Below are positions 26,947-37,385 of a stretch of DNA of 64,000 bases, in pieces. How positions within the stretch are numbered: position 1 is the stretch's first letter; each line of letters begins with the position of its first letter. The position numbers were made by a program, and so were the translations under genes. Location of the stretch: contig NZ_AP023081.1 of assembly GCF_026072635.1 (NCBI RefSeq), forward strand, positions 6,320,501-6,384,500. Direction: 5' to 3'. This stretch comes from Pseudomonas solani (GTDB lineage: Bacteria > Pseudomonadota > Gammaproteobacteria > Pseudomonadales > Pseudomonadaceae). Below the pieces are notes generated by a model. The model ran no database searches and had not been told where the DNA came from. It saw only the letters and a list, made by a program, of their open reading frames with translations.

Positions 26947-27975
26947 ATGTCATTGAAAGTCGGTGAACTGGCCAAGCGCTGCGGGCTGACCGTCCGCACC
27001 CTGCACCACTACGACCAGATCGGCCTGCTCCGCCCTTCCGCGCGCTCGGGTTCCGGTTATCGCCTCTATGGCCGCTCGGACATTGCCCGTCTCCACCAGA
27101 TCCAGGTCCTGCGCAAGCTGGGCCTGTCCCTGGCGGAGATCGGCGGGTGGCTGGATGAGGCGCCGGTATCGCTCTCCCCCCTCATCGAGCAGCAGATCCA
27201 CCAGCTCGACCGGGAGATCGCCCACCGGCAGCTTCTGCGCGAACGCCTGGCCACCCTCGGTGGCCAGCTGAAGAGCGGCCAGGAGCCGGAGCTCTCCGAA
27301 TGGCTCACCACTCTGGAGTTGATGAATATGTACGACAGCTATTTCTCCCCGGAAGAACTGCAGCAACTGCGCCTGTATGCGGACGAGGCGCGGCGGCGCG
27401 AATGGGCCGGGCTGGTGGCCCGGGTCCAGGCGCTGATCGCCCAAGGCGTACCGCCCCAGGCCGAGGAGGCTCAGGCGTTGTCGCGTACCTGGATGACCAT
27501 GCTGGAGGCGGACACCGGCGGCAACCCGGTGCTGTTCGCCAAGCTCAATGCCATGCACGAGGCGGAGCCGGCGCTGCGCGAGGAAACGGGCATCACCCCG
27601 CAGACCATGGCCTATGTGGTCCAGGCCTTCAGCGAAACCAAGATGGCGATCTACCAGCGCCACCTGACGCCCGAGGAGTTCGCCTTCCTCAAGGCCAACT
27701 ACGGCAAGCGCATGCACGAGTGGCCGCCGCTGATCGCCGAGGTGCATCGGCAGATGGAGTCCGGCGCCCCGGCCTCGTCCCCCGCCACCCTGGCCCTCGC
27801 CCGGCGCTGGCTGGAGTTGTTCCGCTCCTATGCGGGGGATGACCCGGCCACCCAGCAGAAGATCCGTCAGGCGCTGGTGAGCGAGCCGGAACTGCGCCAC
27901 GGCTCCTGGGCCAGCGATGCACTGCTGGACTACCTGCGCCAGGCCATGGGCTACCTGATGGCCGCACGCGGCTGA
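26947..27975 (+). CDS. MerR-family regulator with TipAS-like ligand domain
   Basis: The 342-residue protein begins with a MerR winged HTH (KVGELAKRCGLTVRTLHHYDQIGLLRPS, split here as residues 4-31 and onward to about 70), followed by the dimerisation helix (about 75-115). The C-terminal half contains a globin-like, all-helical TipAS-type domain of the kind that binds drugs in TipA. Unusually long for MerR proteins (most are 130-270). No efflux gene is directly adjacent, so its target other than itself is unknown. A dyad with a 19-base promoter spacer lies upstream. Confidence 0.87.
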   Translation: MSLKVGELAKRCGLTVRTLHHYDQIGLLRPSARSGSGYRLYGRSDIARLHQIQVLRKLGLSLAEIGGWLDEAPVSLSPLIEQQIHQLDREIAHRQLLRERLATLGGQLKSGQEPELSEWLTTLELMNMYDSYFSPEELQQLRLYADEARRREWAGLVARVQALIAQGVPPQAEEAQALSRTWMTMLEADTGGNPVLFAKLNAMHEAEPALREETGITPQTMAYVVQAFSETKMAIYQRHLTPEEFAFLKANYGKRMHEWPPLIAEVHRQMESGAPASSPATLALARRWLELFRSYAGDDPATQQKIRQALVSEPELRHGSWASDALLDYLRQAMGYLMAARG

Positions 27976-27997
27976 GGCCTTCCACCGCCTGAAACGA

Positions 27998-28033
27998 AAG
28001 AGGCCCGCACGGTTTCCCGTGCGGGCCTCTTTA
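27998..28033. terminator. Bidirectional Rho-independent terminator
   Basis: AGGCCCGCACGG (28001-28012), loop TTTC, CCGTGCGGGCCT (28017-28028), with GAAAG before and CTTTATT after. It separates the convergent MerR and acyl-CoA dehydrogenase genes. Confidence 0.94.
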
Positions 28034-28047
28034 TTACTGCTCGGCGA

Positions 28048-29277
<1,230 letters not shown>

Positions 29278-29438
29278 GCGGAGCTACCTTCTGACGGATG
29301 TTTTCTGGGTACGGGTGAGGTGTGGAAATGATGCTAGAACAGCGATTAAGATTTATCTAACCTATTTTCACCGTGTATAAACATTCATCACCGATATATG
29401 ATCCGCCCATAAAAACAGCCTACGGAGTGCACTCGGAC

Positions 29439-30374
29439 ATGAACCTGAACAAGGTCGACCTCAACCTCTTCATCGTCTTCGATGCCATCTATACCGAGGC
29501 CAACCTGACCCGCGCCGGGCAGATCGTAGGCATTACCCAGCCCGCCGTTTCCAACGCCCTCGCCCGCCTGCGCGAGACCTTCAACGACCCGCTCTTTGTG
29601 CGCACCGCCCAGGGCATGGTGCCCACGCCCATGGCGCAGAACATCATCGGCCCGGTGCGCAACGCCCTGCAGCAGCTGCGCATCTCGGTGCAGGAGAGCC
29701 GCACCTTCAACCCGAGCCAGGCCAACAAGACCTACCGCATCAGCATGACCGACCTCACCGAGACGGTGATCCTGCCGCCGCTGTTCCAGCGCCTGCGCCG
29801 GCTCGCCCCCAACGTGCAGATCGAGAGCTTCCTGGCCAAGCGCCGTGAAACCACCAAGGAGCTGGCCGCCGGGCGCCTGGACTTTGCCGTCGACGCGCCG
29901 CTGAACACCGACCCGCAGGTGCGCCACGTCAAGCTGATGGAAGACCGCTACGTCTGCGCCATGCGCCGTGGCCATCCGCTGGCGAAGGAGAAGATCAGCC
30001 TCGACGAATACCTGTCGCTGACCCACATCCATATCTCCAGCCGCCGCAGCGGCCTCGGCTACATCGACCTGTCCCTCGGCAAGATGGGCATCCAGCGCAA
30101 GATCGCCCTGCGCTCCCAGCACTACCTGATGGCCTCCACCGTGATGCAGAACACCGACATGGCGATGACCGTGCCCGAGCGCTTCGCCCGCCGCCACGAG
30201 CTGCACTACGTCGAGCTGCCGGTGAACGACGTGCCCTCCCTGGAAACCCACCTCTATTGGCACGAGAGCACCGACCAGGACCCGGCCAACCGCTGGATGC
30301 GCGAGCAGATGATCGAGATCTGCCAGCAGGTCACCGCCCAGGAGCAACGCGCGGAAAAAGCCGAGAAAGCCTGA
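29439..30374 (+). CDS. LysR-family transcriptional regulator
   Basis: The 311-residue protein opens MNLNKVDLNLFIVFDAIYTE and has the LysR HTH at about 10-65 (TRAGQIVGITQPAVSNALARLRE), followed by the effector domain. The length and the start 'DLNLF.VFDAI' resemble the NodD/SyrM-like branch. The ATG at 29439 is chosen over a frame beginning at 29373 because HTH spacing then matches the family. It is divergent from the acyl-CoA dehydrogenase gene, with an AT-rich 160-base shared region that probably holds the operator. A TonB receptor gene starts 22 bases after its stop and could be co-transcribed. Confidence 0.9.
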   Translation: MNLNKVDLNLFIVFDAIYTEANLTRAGQIVGITQPAVSNALARLRETFNDPLFVRTAQGMVPTPMAQNIIGPVRNALQQLRISVQESRTFNPSQANKTYRISMTDLTETVILPPLFQRLRRLAPNVQIESFLAKRRETTKELAAGRLDFAVDAPLNTDPQVRHVKLMEDRYVCAMRRGHPLAKEKISLDEYLSLTHIHISSRRSGLGYIDLSLGKMGIQRKIALRSQHYLMASTVMQNTDMAMTVPERFARRHELHYVELPVNDVPSLETHLYWHESTDQDPANRWMREQMIEICQQVTAQEQRAEKAEKA

Positions 30375-30396
30375 CCCGCCACGCAAGGACGCCCCC

Positions 30397-32478
30397 ATGC
30401 CGACCTACCGTTCTGCCTGGGCGCTGTCCCTCGCGCTCACCCCGCTGGCCCAGGCCGAGACGCTGCAGGTCGACCCGCTGGTGATCACCGGCAGCCGCTA
30501 CCCGGCCAGCGGCTTCGAGCTGCCCTTCTCCGTCGACCGCATCGAGCGCGAACAGGCCAGCCTCGGCCAGCCCGGGGTCAACCTTTCCGAAGCGCTCAAC
30601 GCCGTGCCCGGCCTGGTGGTGCAGAACCGCCAGAACCAGGCGCAGGACCTGCAAGTGTCCTCGCGCGGCTTCGGCGCCCGCTCGGCCTTCGGCATCCGCG
30701 GCATCAAGCTGATCGCCGACGGCATCCCCGCCTCCAACCCGGACGGCCAGGGCCAGGCGGCCACCTTCGACCTCGACACCCTCGACCATATCGAGGTGCT
30801 GCGCGGCCCCTTCGCCAGCATCTATGGCAGCAACGCCGGCGGGGTGATCCAGGTGTTCTCCCGCGACGGCCAGGGCGCACCCAAGGTCTCCAGCGAAACC
30901 TCCCAGGGTGCCTGGGGCACTTCGCGCACCCGCATCACCGCCGAGGGCGGCAACGACCGGGCCGGCTTCCTGGTCAACCAGGCCCATTACGAAAGCGACG
31001 GCTACCGCAAGCACAGCGCCGCGACCCTGGACAAGAGCTTCGCCAAGCTGACCCTGTACCCGGACGACGACAGCAAGCTGGCGCTGACCTTCAGCCAGCT
31101 GAACCAGAACGGCACCCAGGACCCGCTCGGCCTGACCTGGGCCAGCTACCAGGCCGACCCGCGCGGCGTCGCCGATGCGGCGCTGAACTACGACACGCGC
31201 AAGACCATCGACCACCGCCAGGCCGGCCTCAACTACGAGCGCGCCTTTGCTGCCGGCACCTGGCAGGCCACCCTCTATGGCGGCACGCGGCGGGTGATCC
31301 AGTACCAGGCGATCCCCTCGTCCGCCCAGGCCAGCCCGCGCAGCGCCGGCGGCGTGATCGATTTCGAGCGCAGCTTCCACGGCGCCAGCACCCGCTGGCT
31401 GCAGGACTTCGACCCCGGCCTGGGCAACCTCACCCTCACCACCGGGGTGGACTACGACCAGTCCAGCGACGACCGCCAGGGCTACGAGAACTTCGTCGGC
31501 AGCCAACTGGGCGTGCGCGGCAACCTGCGCCGGGACGAGCGCGACGAAGTCAGCAGCATCGCCCCCTACCTGCAGCTCGGCTGGCGCCTGGGGGATTTCA
31601 ACCTGCAGGGCGGCCTGCGCTACAACGAAGTGGCCTTCGACGTGGACGACCACTACATCCGCCCCGGCAACGGCGATGACAGCGGCTCGGTCACCTACCG
31701 CGACCTGACCCCGACCCTGGGCGCCAGCTACGCGCTGACCCCGGAACTGAACCTCTACGCCAGCTGGGGCAAGGGCTTCGAGACGCCGACGCTCAACGAG
31801 CTGTCCTACTCCGGGTCCGGCGACAGCTTCGGCTTCGACCTGGGCGCGGCCACCAGCCGGCAATACGAAGTGGGCCTCAAGAGCCTGATCGGCGAAGCCA
31901 CCCGCCTCAACCTGGCGCTGTTCCGCATCGACACCGAGGACGAGCTGGTGGTGGACGCCGCCAGCGGTGGCCGCACCCGCTACCAGAACGCCGCGCGCAC
32001 CCGGCGCCAGGGGCTGGAGCTGTCCGTGGACAGCGCGCTCGGCGAAACCCTGCACACCCGCCTGGCCTACACCCGCCTCAGCGCCACCTATGACCAGGGC
32101 TTCACCAGCGGCGGCCGCGACATCCCCGCCGGCCGCCACCTGCCCGGCGTGCCCGCCACCAGCCTCTGGGGCGAACTGGAATGGCGCCCGCGCGAGGGCA
32201 TCAGCACCGCGCTGGAGGGTCTCTACCGCAGCAAGCTCTATGTGGAGGACAGCAACAGCGCCCGCCCGGCGCCCGGCTACGCCCTGCTCAACTGGCGCGC
32301 CCGCTTCGAGCAGAAACTCGAGCGCCTGACCTTCAGCCAGACCCTGCGCCTGGACAACCTGCTGGACCGCCGCTACGTCGGCTCGGTCATCGTCGGCGAC
32401 GGCAACCAGCGCTACTACGAACCCGGCCCGGGGCGGGCCTGGTATGTCGCGGCGGGTGTGGAATACGCGTTCGATTGA
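30397..32478 (+). CDS. TonB-dependent outer-membrane receptor
   Basis: The 693-residue protein has a short signal peptide (cleavage after LAQA, about residue 20), a TonB-box-like segment (ETLQVDPLVITGSR), a plug domain at about 35-150 (including VLRGPFASIYGSNAGGVIQVFS) and a 22-strand barrel that ends in the aromatic-terminated AGVEYAF-D. The ligand (siderophore, copper or other) is not evident. The gene closely follows the LysR gene, which is an unusual neighbour for a receptor. Confidence 0.92.
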   Translation: MPTYRSAWALSLALTPLAQAETLQVDPLVITGSRYPASGFELPFSVDRIEREQASLGQPGVNLSEALNAVPGLVVQNRQNQAQDLQVSSRGFGARSAFGIRGIKLIADGIPASNPDGQGQAATFDLDTLDHIEVLRGPFASIYGSNAGGVIQVFSRDGQGAPKVSSETSQGAWGTSRTRITAEGGNDRAGFLVNQAHYESDGYRKHSAATLDKSFAKLTLYPDDDSKLALTFSQLNQNGTQDPLGLTWASYQADPRGVADAALNYDTRKTIDHRQAGLNYERAFAAGTWQATLYGGTRRVIQYQAIPSSAQASPRSAGGVIDFERSFHGASTRWLQDFDPGLGNLTLTTGVDYDQSSDDRQGYENFVGSQLGVRGNLRRDERDEVSSIAPYLQLGWRLGDFNLQGGLRYNEVAFDVDDHYIRPGNGDDSGSVTYRDLTPTLGASYALTPELNLYASWGKGFETPTLNELSYSGSGDSFGFDLGAATSRQYEVGLKSLIGEATRLNLALFRIDTEDELVVDAASGGRTRYQNAARTRRQGLELSVDSALGETLHTRLAYTRLSATYDQGFTSGGRDIPAGRHLPGVPATSLWGELEWRPREGISTALEGLYRSKLYVEDSNSARPAPGYALLNWRARFEQKLERLTFSQTLRLDNLLDRRYVGSVIVGDGNQRYYEPGPGRAWYVAAGVEYAFD

Positions 32479-32532
32479 AGGGTCCGCAATCCGTCGGGTT
32501 GCACCCGACCTACGGCCCGAGGGAGTCCACCT

Positions 32533-32740
32533 GTAGGAGCGAGCTCTGCTCGCGAACACCGTGTCCCGTAGCCCGGGCTTCAGCCCGGTATGAATCGGCC
32601 AACCGTTCCGGCCATCGATTCAGGGCCTGAACGCGTGCTGATCCCAAGTCCGCCTGGTGGAGGTAAAAAGCGACCTCCACCCTACACCCCTTGATAGTCG
32701 GTGCCACGGCAAGAGCGGGCGAATGAATTCGCCCCAACAA
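32533..32740. repeat. Cluster of intergenic repeats between receptor and RND genes
   Basis: From left to right: a REP-like half GTAGGAGCGAGCTCTGCTCG (32533), the hairpin GTAGCCCGGGCTTCAGCCCGG that recurs at 60793, the 33-base palindrome copy B (32655-32687, exact reverse complement of 25330-25362), and a GCGAATGAATTCGCCCC half (32715-32731). No gene is seen in 32479-32752; the repeats lie between convergent genes and may terminate transcription. Confidence 0.85.
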
Positions 32741-32752
32741 GCCTGCAAGGCA

Positions 32753-35700
32753 TCACGCCAGTGCCGGCTCTTCCAGGCGCATCGGCCGCCATTGGCGCAG
32801 CTTGCGGTACAGGGTCGGCACCACGAACAGGGTGAAGAAGGTGCCCACCAGCAGGCCGCCGACTATCACCATGCCGATCTGCCGGCGGCTTTCCGCGCCG
32901 GCGCCGGTGGCGATGGCCAGGGGCAGCGAGCCAAGAACCATGGCACCGGTAGTCATGAGGATCGGCCGCAGGCGCTGCACCGAGGCTTCCATCACCGCCT
33001 CGTCCAGGCTGCGGCCCTCGCGCAGCAGCTGGTTGGCGAATTCGACGATGAGGATGCCGTGCTTGGTGATCAGGCCGATGAGCGTGACCATGCCCACCTG
33101 GGAATAGATGTTCAGGGTGCCGCCGAACAGCTCCAGGGCGAGCAAGGCGCCGGCGATGGAGAGCGGCACGCTGAAGAGGATGATCAGCGGGTCGACGAAG
33201 CTTTCGAACTGCGCCGCCAGCACCAGGTAGATGAACACCAGGGCCAGGGCGAACGTCAGCGCCACCCCGGCGCTGGATTCCTTGAAGTCGCGGGAGGTGC
33301 CGGTGTAGTCGAACTGGGTCTCCGGCGGCATCACCTCGCGGGCCACGCGCTCCAGGTGGGTCAGCGCCTCGCCCAAGGTGTAGCCGCTGCCGACGTTGGC
33401 GCTGAGGGTCACCGCGCGCAGCTGGTTGAAGTGGTTGAGCTCGCGCGGCGCCACCGTCTCCTTCACCTCGATCAGGTTGGAGAGCTGCACCATGCTGTCG
33501 TCGCGGCCGCGCACGTACACGCGGTTGAGGTCGTCGGGGTTGCTGCGGTCGACGTTGGCCAGTTGCACCAGCACGTCGTACTGCTCGCCGTTCTGCTTGA
33601 AGCGGGTCACCTGGCGGCTGCCGAACAGGCTCTCCAGGCTGCGGCCGATGGTGGCGACGTCGGTGCCTACGGCGGTGGCCTGCTCGCGGTTGACCGTGAC
33701 CTTGAGCTGCGGGGTGTTGAGCTTGAGGTCGGTGTCGATGCTCTCCAGCCCCGGGTAGTCGCGGATACGCTCCAGCAGCCTGTCCACGTATTGCTGCAGC
33801 TCGGCGTATTCCAGGGACGAGCGGATGACGAAGTTCACCGGCTGGTTGCGCGCGCTCTGCCCCAGCGGCGGGCGGTTGACCGGGAAGGCGCGCACGCCGG
33901 GGATGTCCTGCAGCTTGGGCAGGAGCTCGTCGCGGATCTCGAATTGGCTGCGGCTGCGCTTGTCCCAGTCCTCCAGCTTCATGAACGACAAGCCCTGGGC
34001 CACCGTGGGGAAGCCCACCACCACCATGTAGCGGTTGGTCTCGGGGATGGATTTGTAGGCGTCCTCGAGCATCTTCGCGTAGCGGCTGGTGTACTGCAGG
34101 GTGGCGCCGTCCGGGCCGTTGAGGGTGCCGACTATGGTGCCGGTGTCCTCAGTGGGCGCCAGCTCGCTGCGCAGGCCGGTGAACATCCAGGCGCACAGCA
34201 GCAACACGCCGACCAGGAAGATGGCGATCAGCACCCAGGCCCGCAGCACCCGCTCCAGCAGGTGGCGGTAGCTGTAGGTGAGGCCGTTGAGGAAGCCTTC
34301 GATCAGGTTGTAGACGCGGCCGTGGCGGTGATCGGGCCGGTGCGGCTTGAGCAACTGGCCGCACATCATCGGCGACAGGGTCAGGGCGACGAAGCCGGAA
34401 ACCAGCACGGCACCTGCCAGGGTCCAGGAGAACTCGGTGAACAGCTTGCCCGAGGTGCCCTGCATGAAGCCGATGGGCGCATAGACGGCGGCCAGGGTCA
34501 GGGTCATGGCGATCACCGCGAAGGCGATCTCGCGGCTGCCCTTGAACGCCGCCTGTACCGGCGACAGGCCCGCCTCGATGTGCCGGTGGATGTTCTCCAG
34601 CACCACGATGGCGTCGTCCACCACCAGGCCGATGGCCAGGACCATCGCCAGCAGCGTGAGGGTGTTGACCGTGAAGCCCATCAACGCCATCAGCGCGCAG
34701 GCGCCGATCAGCGACACCGGGATGGTCACCAGCGGGATCAGCGTCGCCCGCAGCGAGCGCAGGAACAGGAAGATGATCAGCACCACCAGCACCACCGCTT
34801 CCCAGATGGTGGCGTAGACGTTGGAGATGGATTCGCGGATGAACAGCGAGTTGTCGTTGGCGATGGCCATCTGCATGCCCTCGGGCAGCAGCTCGCGCAC
34901 ATCCGGCAACGCGGCGTTGAGGCCGTCGGAAATCTCCAGCGGGTTGGCCGTGGCCTGGCGCACCAGGCCGAGGGATACCGCGGGGCGGCCGTTGAAGCGC
35001 ACCAGCGAGCGCTCGTCGGCGGCGCCGATCTCGGCGTGGCCCACATCGGACAGGCGCAGCAGGTAGCCACGGCGGTCGTCGATGATCAGGTCGTTGAATT
35101 CCTCGGGGGTCTTCAGGTCGGTTTCCGAGAGCACGCTGAACTCGCGCTGCACCGACTCGATGCGCCCGGCGGGGATCTCCACGTTCTGCCGGCGCAGGGC
35201 ATCTTCCACGTCCTGCACGGTGAGGTCGTGGGCGGCGAGCTTCTCCGGGTCCAGCCAGATGCGCATGGCGTAGGTGCGCGCGCCGCGGATCTGCACCTCG
35301 GAGACGCCGGGGATGGTCTGCAGGCGGTCCTGCACCACCCGCTCCAGCACGTCGGTGATTTCCATAGCCGAGTGCTGCTCGCTGTAGAAGGCGATCCACA
35401 CCACCGGCTGGGCATCGGCCTCGACCTTCTGCACTACCGGCTCGTCGATCTCGGTGGGCAGCAGCCCGCGTACCCGGCCAAGGCGGTCGCGCACGTCGTT
35501 GGCCGCCTCGTCGGCGTCGGTGCCGAGGCGGAACTGCGCGGTGATCTGGGTGTTCTCGGAGCGGCTGATGGAGGACACGAAGTCCAGCCCCTCGATGCCC
35601 GAGAGCACGTCCTCGATGGGCTGCGCCACCTGGGATTCCATGATCTCCGGGCTGGCACCGGGGTAGATGACGTTGACCGTGACGATGGGCACGTCGATGT

Positions 35701-35815
35701 TCGGGTACTCACGCACCGTCAGGCGCTGGTAGGCCATCAGCCCCAGCAGCACCACCACCAGGGAGAGGACGGTGGCGAATACCGGGCGACGGATGCACAG
35801 GTCGGAAAGGGTCAT
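32753..35815 (-). CDS. RND efflux transporter, inner-membrane permease (HAE1 type)
   Basis: The 1020-residue protein has the AcrB/MexB architecture: first helix at about 10-30, periplasmic porter loops (about 35-330 and 560-860), and two six-helix bundles. The proton-relay Asp pair is visible in LAIGLVVDDAIVVLENIHRH (about residue 405). The opening CIRRPVFATVLSLVVVLLG is typical of this family. It forms a tripartite pump with the membrane-fusion protein encoded just upstream (ATGA overlap). No outer-membrane channel gene is adjacent, so the pump probably borrows one such as OprM. The exported substrate is unknown. Confidence 0.95.
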   Translation of the reverse strand: MTLSDLCIRRPVFATVLSLVVVLLGLMAYQRLTVREYPNIDVPIVTVNVIYPGASPEIMESQVAQPIEDVLSGIEGLDFVSSISRSENTQITAQFRLGTDADEAANDVRDRLGRVRGLLPTEIDEPVVQKVEADAQPVVWIAFYSEQHSAMEITDVLERVVQDRLQTIPGVSEVQIRGARTYAMRIWLDPEKLAAHDLTVQDVEDALRRQNVEIPAGRIESVQREFSVLSETDLKTPEEFNDLIIDDRRGYLLRLSDVGHAEIGAADERSLVRFNGRPAVSLGLVRQATANPLEISDGLNAALPDVRELLPEGMQMAIANDNSLFIRESISNVYATIWEAVVLVVLIIFLFLRSLRATLIPLVTIPVSLIGACALMALMGFTVNTLTLLAMVLAIGLVVDDAIVVLENIHRHIEAGLSPVQAAFKGSREIAFAVIAMTLTLAAVYAPIGFMQGTSGKLFTEFSWTLAGAVLVSGFVALTLSPMMCGQLLKPHRPDHRHGRVYNLIEGFLNGLTYSYRHLLERVLRAWVLIAIFLVGVLLLCAWMFTGLRSELAPTEDTGTIVGTLNGPDGATLQYTSRYAKMLEDAYKSIPETNRYMVVVGFPTVAQGLSFMKLEDWDKRSRSQFEIRDELLPKLQDIPGVRAFPVNRPPLGQSARNQPVNFVIRSSLEYAELQQYVDRLLERIRDYPGLESIDTDLKLNTPQLKVTVNREQATAVGTDVATIGRSLESLFGSRQVTRFKQNGEQYDVLVQLANVDRSNPDDLNRVYVRGRDDSMVQLSNLIEVKETVAPRELNHFNQLRAVTLSANVGSGYTLGEALTHLERVAREVMPPETQFDYTGTSRDFKESSAGVALTFALALVFIYLVLAAQFESFVDPLIILFSVPLSIAGALLALELFGGTLNIYSQVGMVTLIGLITKHGILIVEFANQLLREGRSLDEAVMEASVQRLRPILMTTGAMVLGSLPLAIATGAGAESRRQIGMVIVGGLLVGTFFTLFVVPTLYRKLRQWRPMRLEEPALA

Positions 35816-36834
35816 AGCTCACCCCGCGCCACGCTACGCACCTCCTGCCCGGGCCCGGCCTTCTGCCAGCCCGCGGTGATCACCTGCTCGGTGCCCTGCA
35901 GGCCCTCGCGCACCTCGGCCTTGCCGCGCTGGCGCTGGCCGATGCGGATCTGCCGGCGCTCCACCTTGCCGTCGACGACGATGGCGACGAACAGTTGCTG
36001 GCCCACGGGGATCACCGCTTCCTCGGGAATCAGCAGCGCGTCGGGGCGCTCTTCGAGAATGACCGAAACCTTGACGAACTGGCCGGGCTTGAGGCGGTGG
36101 TCGGCGTTGCCGATCTGCGCGCGGATGGCCTGGCTGCGGCCGACTTCGTCCAGGCGCGGGTTGAGGGCGATGATGCGGCCACGGAAGCGTTCACCCAGGT
36201 AGGCGTCGACGCTGATTTCCACGGTCTGGCCGACATGCACCTGGGCCACGGCCTTCTGCGGCACGCGGAAATCCACCTTGAGCGGGTCGAGCACCTCCAG
36301 GTTGACGATGTCCTGGCCGGGGCTGAGGTAGTCGCCGGTGCTCACCTGGCGCAAGCCGAGGAAACCATCGTAGGGAGCACGGATCTGGGTCTTGTCGAGG
36401 CGCGCCTGGGCCAGGGCCAGGCTGGCACGGGCGGCCTGCTGCTGGGACTGCGCCTCGTCCTGGGCCTGGGCGTTGCTGGCACCGCGCTTGAACAGCATCT
36501 GCGCGCGCTGATAGCTCTTCTCCGCCAGCTCCAGATTGGCCCGCGCCTGGTCCAGCTCGGCGCGGGCGATGGCATCGTCGAGGCTGACCAGCAGGTCGCC
36601 GCCCTTCACTTGCTGCCCTTCCTTGAAGTGCAGGCTGGCCAGGCGCCCTTCGATCTCCGGGCGGATGGTCACCGACTCGTCGGAGCGCAACGAGCCGAAG
36701 GTCACCAGCTCATCCCGCACCAGCGCCCGCTGGGGCTCGGCCACCTCCACCAGGGGCGGATTGGCGGCGAAGGCCGGACAGGCGAGCAATCCACACAGCA
36801 GCAACGGCCAGGCGCGGCGACGAGCGATCATCAA
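35812..36834 (-). CDS. RND efflux membrane-fusion (periplasmic adaptor) protein
   Basis: The 340-residue protein has a signal sequence (about 7-23, ending AFA), the lipoyl half-domains around residues 55-90 (IEGRLASLHFKEGQQVKGGD) and 155-185, a short alpha-hairpin between them (about 90-150), and a beta-barrel/membrane-proximal region to the end. This matches HlyD/MexA-like adaptors with a short hairpin. It begins at the first of two methionines. It is the upstream partner of the RND permease gene. Confidence 0.93.
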   Translation of the reverse strand: MMIARRRAWPLLLCGLLACPAFAANPPLVEVAEPQRALVRDELVTFGSLRSDESVTIRPEIEGRLASLHFKEGQQVKGGDLLVSLDDAIARAELDQARANLELAEKSYQRAQMLFKRGASNAQAQDEAQSQQQAARASLALAQARLDKTQIRAPYDGFLGLRQVSTGDYLSPGQDIVNLEVLDPLKVDFRVPQKAVAQVHVGQTVEISVDAYLGERFRGRIIALNPRLDEVGRSQAIRAQIGNADHRLKPGQFVKVSVILEERPDALLIPEEAVIPVGQQLFVAIVVDGKVERRQIRIGQRQRGKAEVREGLQGTEQVITAGWQKAGPGQEVRSVARGEL

Positions 36835-36972
36835 CAGCCTCTTTTCGAGTCGTTCTTGTCGGAAATGAAAAAGTCTACCGGGAGTATCGGCAGAGTTTTG
36901 TCAGGGGCACGTAAAGATAGATGCAGTCTGTGACGCTTTGTATCGGGGTTGATGCATTTCGGAGGCGGGCCA
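36835..36972. other. Upstream region of the efflux operon
   Basis: This AT-richer stretch directly upstream of the adaptor gene (for instance AATGAAAAAGTC and AAAGATAGATGCAGTC) is the likely leftward promoter. No regulator gene or clear operator is seen. Confidence 0.4.
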
Positions 36973-37022
36973 GCGTGGGAGCGGTTTCAACCGCGATGCC
37001 CGGTACGGGCCTTTATTCGCGA

Positions 37023-37276
37023 GTAAAAATCCACGTTCTTAGAACGTGCTTTGCTTTTGGCCCCCTAGAAGGGGCGCAATCAGACCTTGGAGCAAGCAGC
37101 CGCCGCTCACTTCGGACGTAGGGTGTGCTGCGCGCACCTCGGACTCGCCGGAAGCACCGCGCGGAGGTGCGCACGGCACACCCTACGACACGCGTTCATC
37201 CTGCAGGGCTATCAATTCAAATCGTCACAGGCAGAACCGATGACCACGCCCTAAGGACGTGGTTTTCCAAGTTCAA
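37023..37276. mobile_element. Small non-autonomous IS200/IS605-like element (PATE-type)
   Basis: The 254-base insert has a subterminal hairpin near each end: CACGTTCTTAGAACGTG (37034-37050) on the left and CCACGCCCTAAGGACGTGG (37244-37262) on the right, both with TTA/TAA loops, plus GCCCCCTAGAAGGGGC near 37060-37075. There are no terminal inverted repeats and no target duplication, and there is no transposase gene. These are the marks of IS200/IS605-type single-strand transposition. The family assignment is inferred from structure. Confidence 0.62.
37119..37190. repeat. Palindrome nested in the small element
   Basis: CGTAGGGTGTGCTGCGCGCA on the left and GTGCGCACGGCACACCCTACG on the right (truncated here to its core, about 37169-37189) form a long hairpin inside the element. 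It resembles the GTAGG-starting intergenic palindromes elsewhere in the window. Confidence 0.8.
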
Positions 37277-37327
37277 ATGAATTCGCTCCCATGACAGAGC
37301 AATGCCATCCAGCCCCCGCCATTCAAG

Positions 37328-37354
37328 GTTCGCGAGCAGAGCTCGCTCCTACGG
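37328..37354. repeat. REP-like hairpin
   Basis: GTTCGCGAGCAGAGCTCGCTCCTAC; the reverse complement of the half at 32533-32557. It lies 30 bases beyond the stop of the leftward ABC permease gene and may act in termination. Confidence 0.85.
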
Positions 37355-37385
37355 CTGGAGCACCCTTGCCCTCATCAGCGATGCC

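Larger units (their letters stand above)
36973..37291. repeat. REPIN split by an inserted element
   Basis: The left part (36973-37022, GTGGGAGCGGTTTCAACCGC ... TTCGCGA) and right part (37277-37291, ATGAATTCGCTCCCA) join to give a normal REPIN like that at 25179-25243. The join reads TTCGCGA/ATGAATTCG, with no base lost or duplicated. Confidence 0.85.

Noticed and set aside
29278..29438. Definite LysR T-N11-A operator between the acyl-CoA dehydrogenase and LysR genes
   Set aside because: The region is AT-rich and surely regulatory, but no single dyad stands out; GTGTATAAACATTCATCAC is only partly symmetrical.
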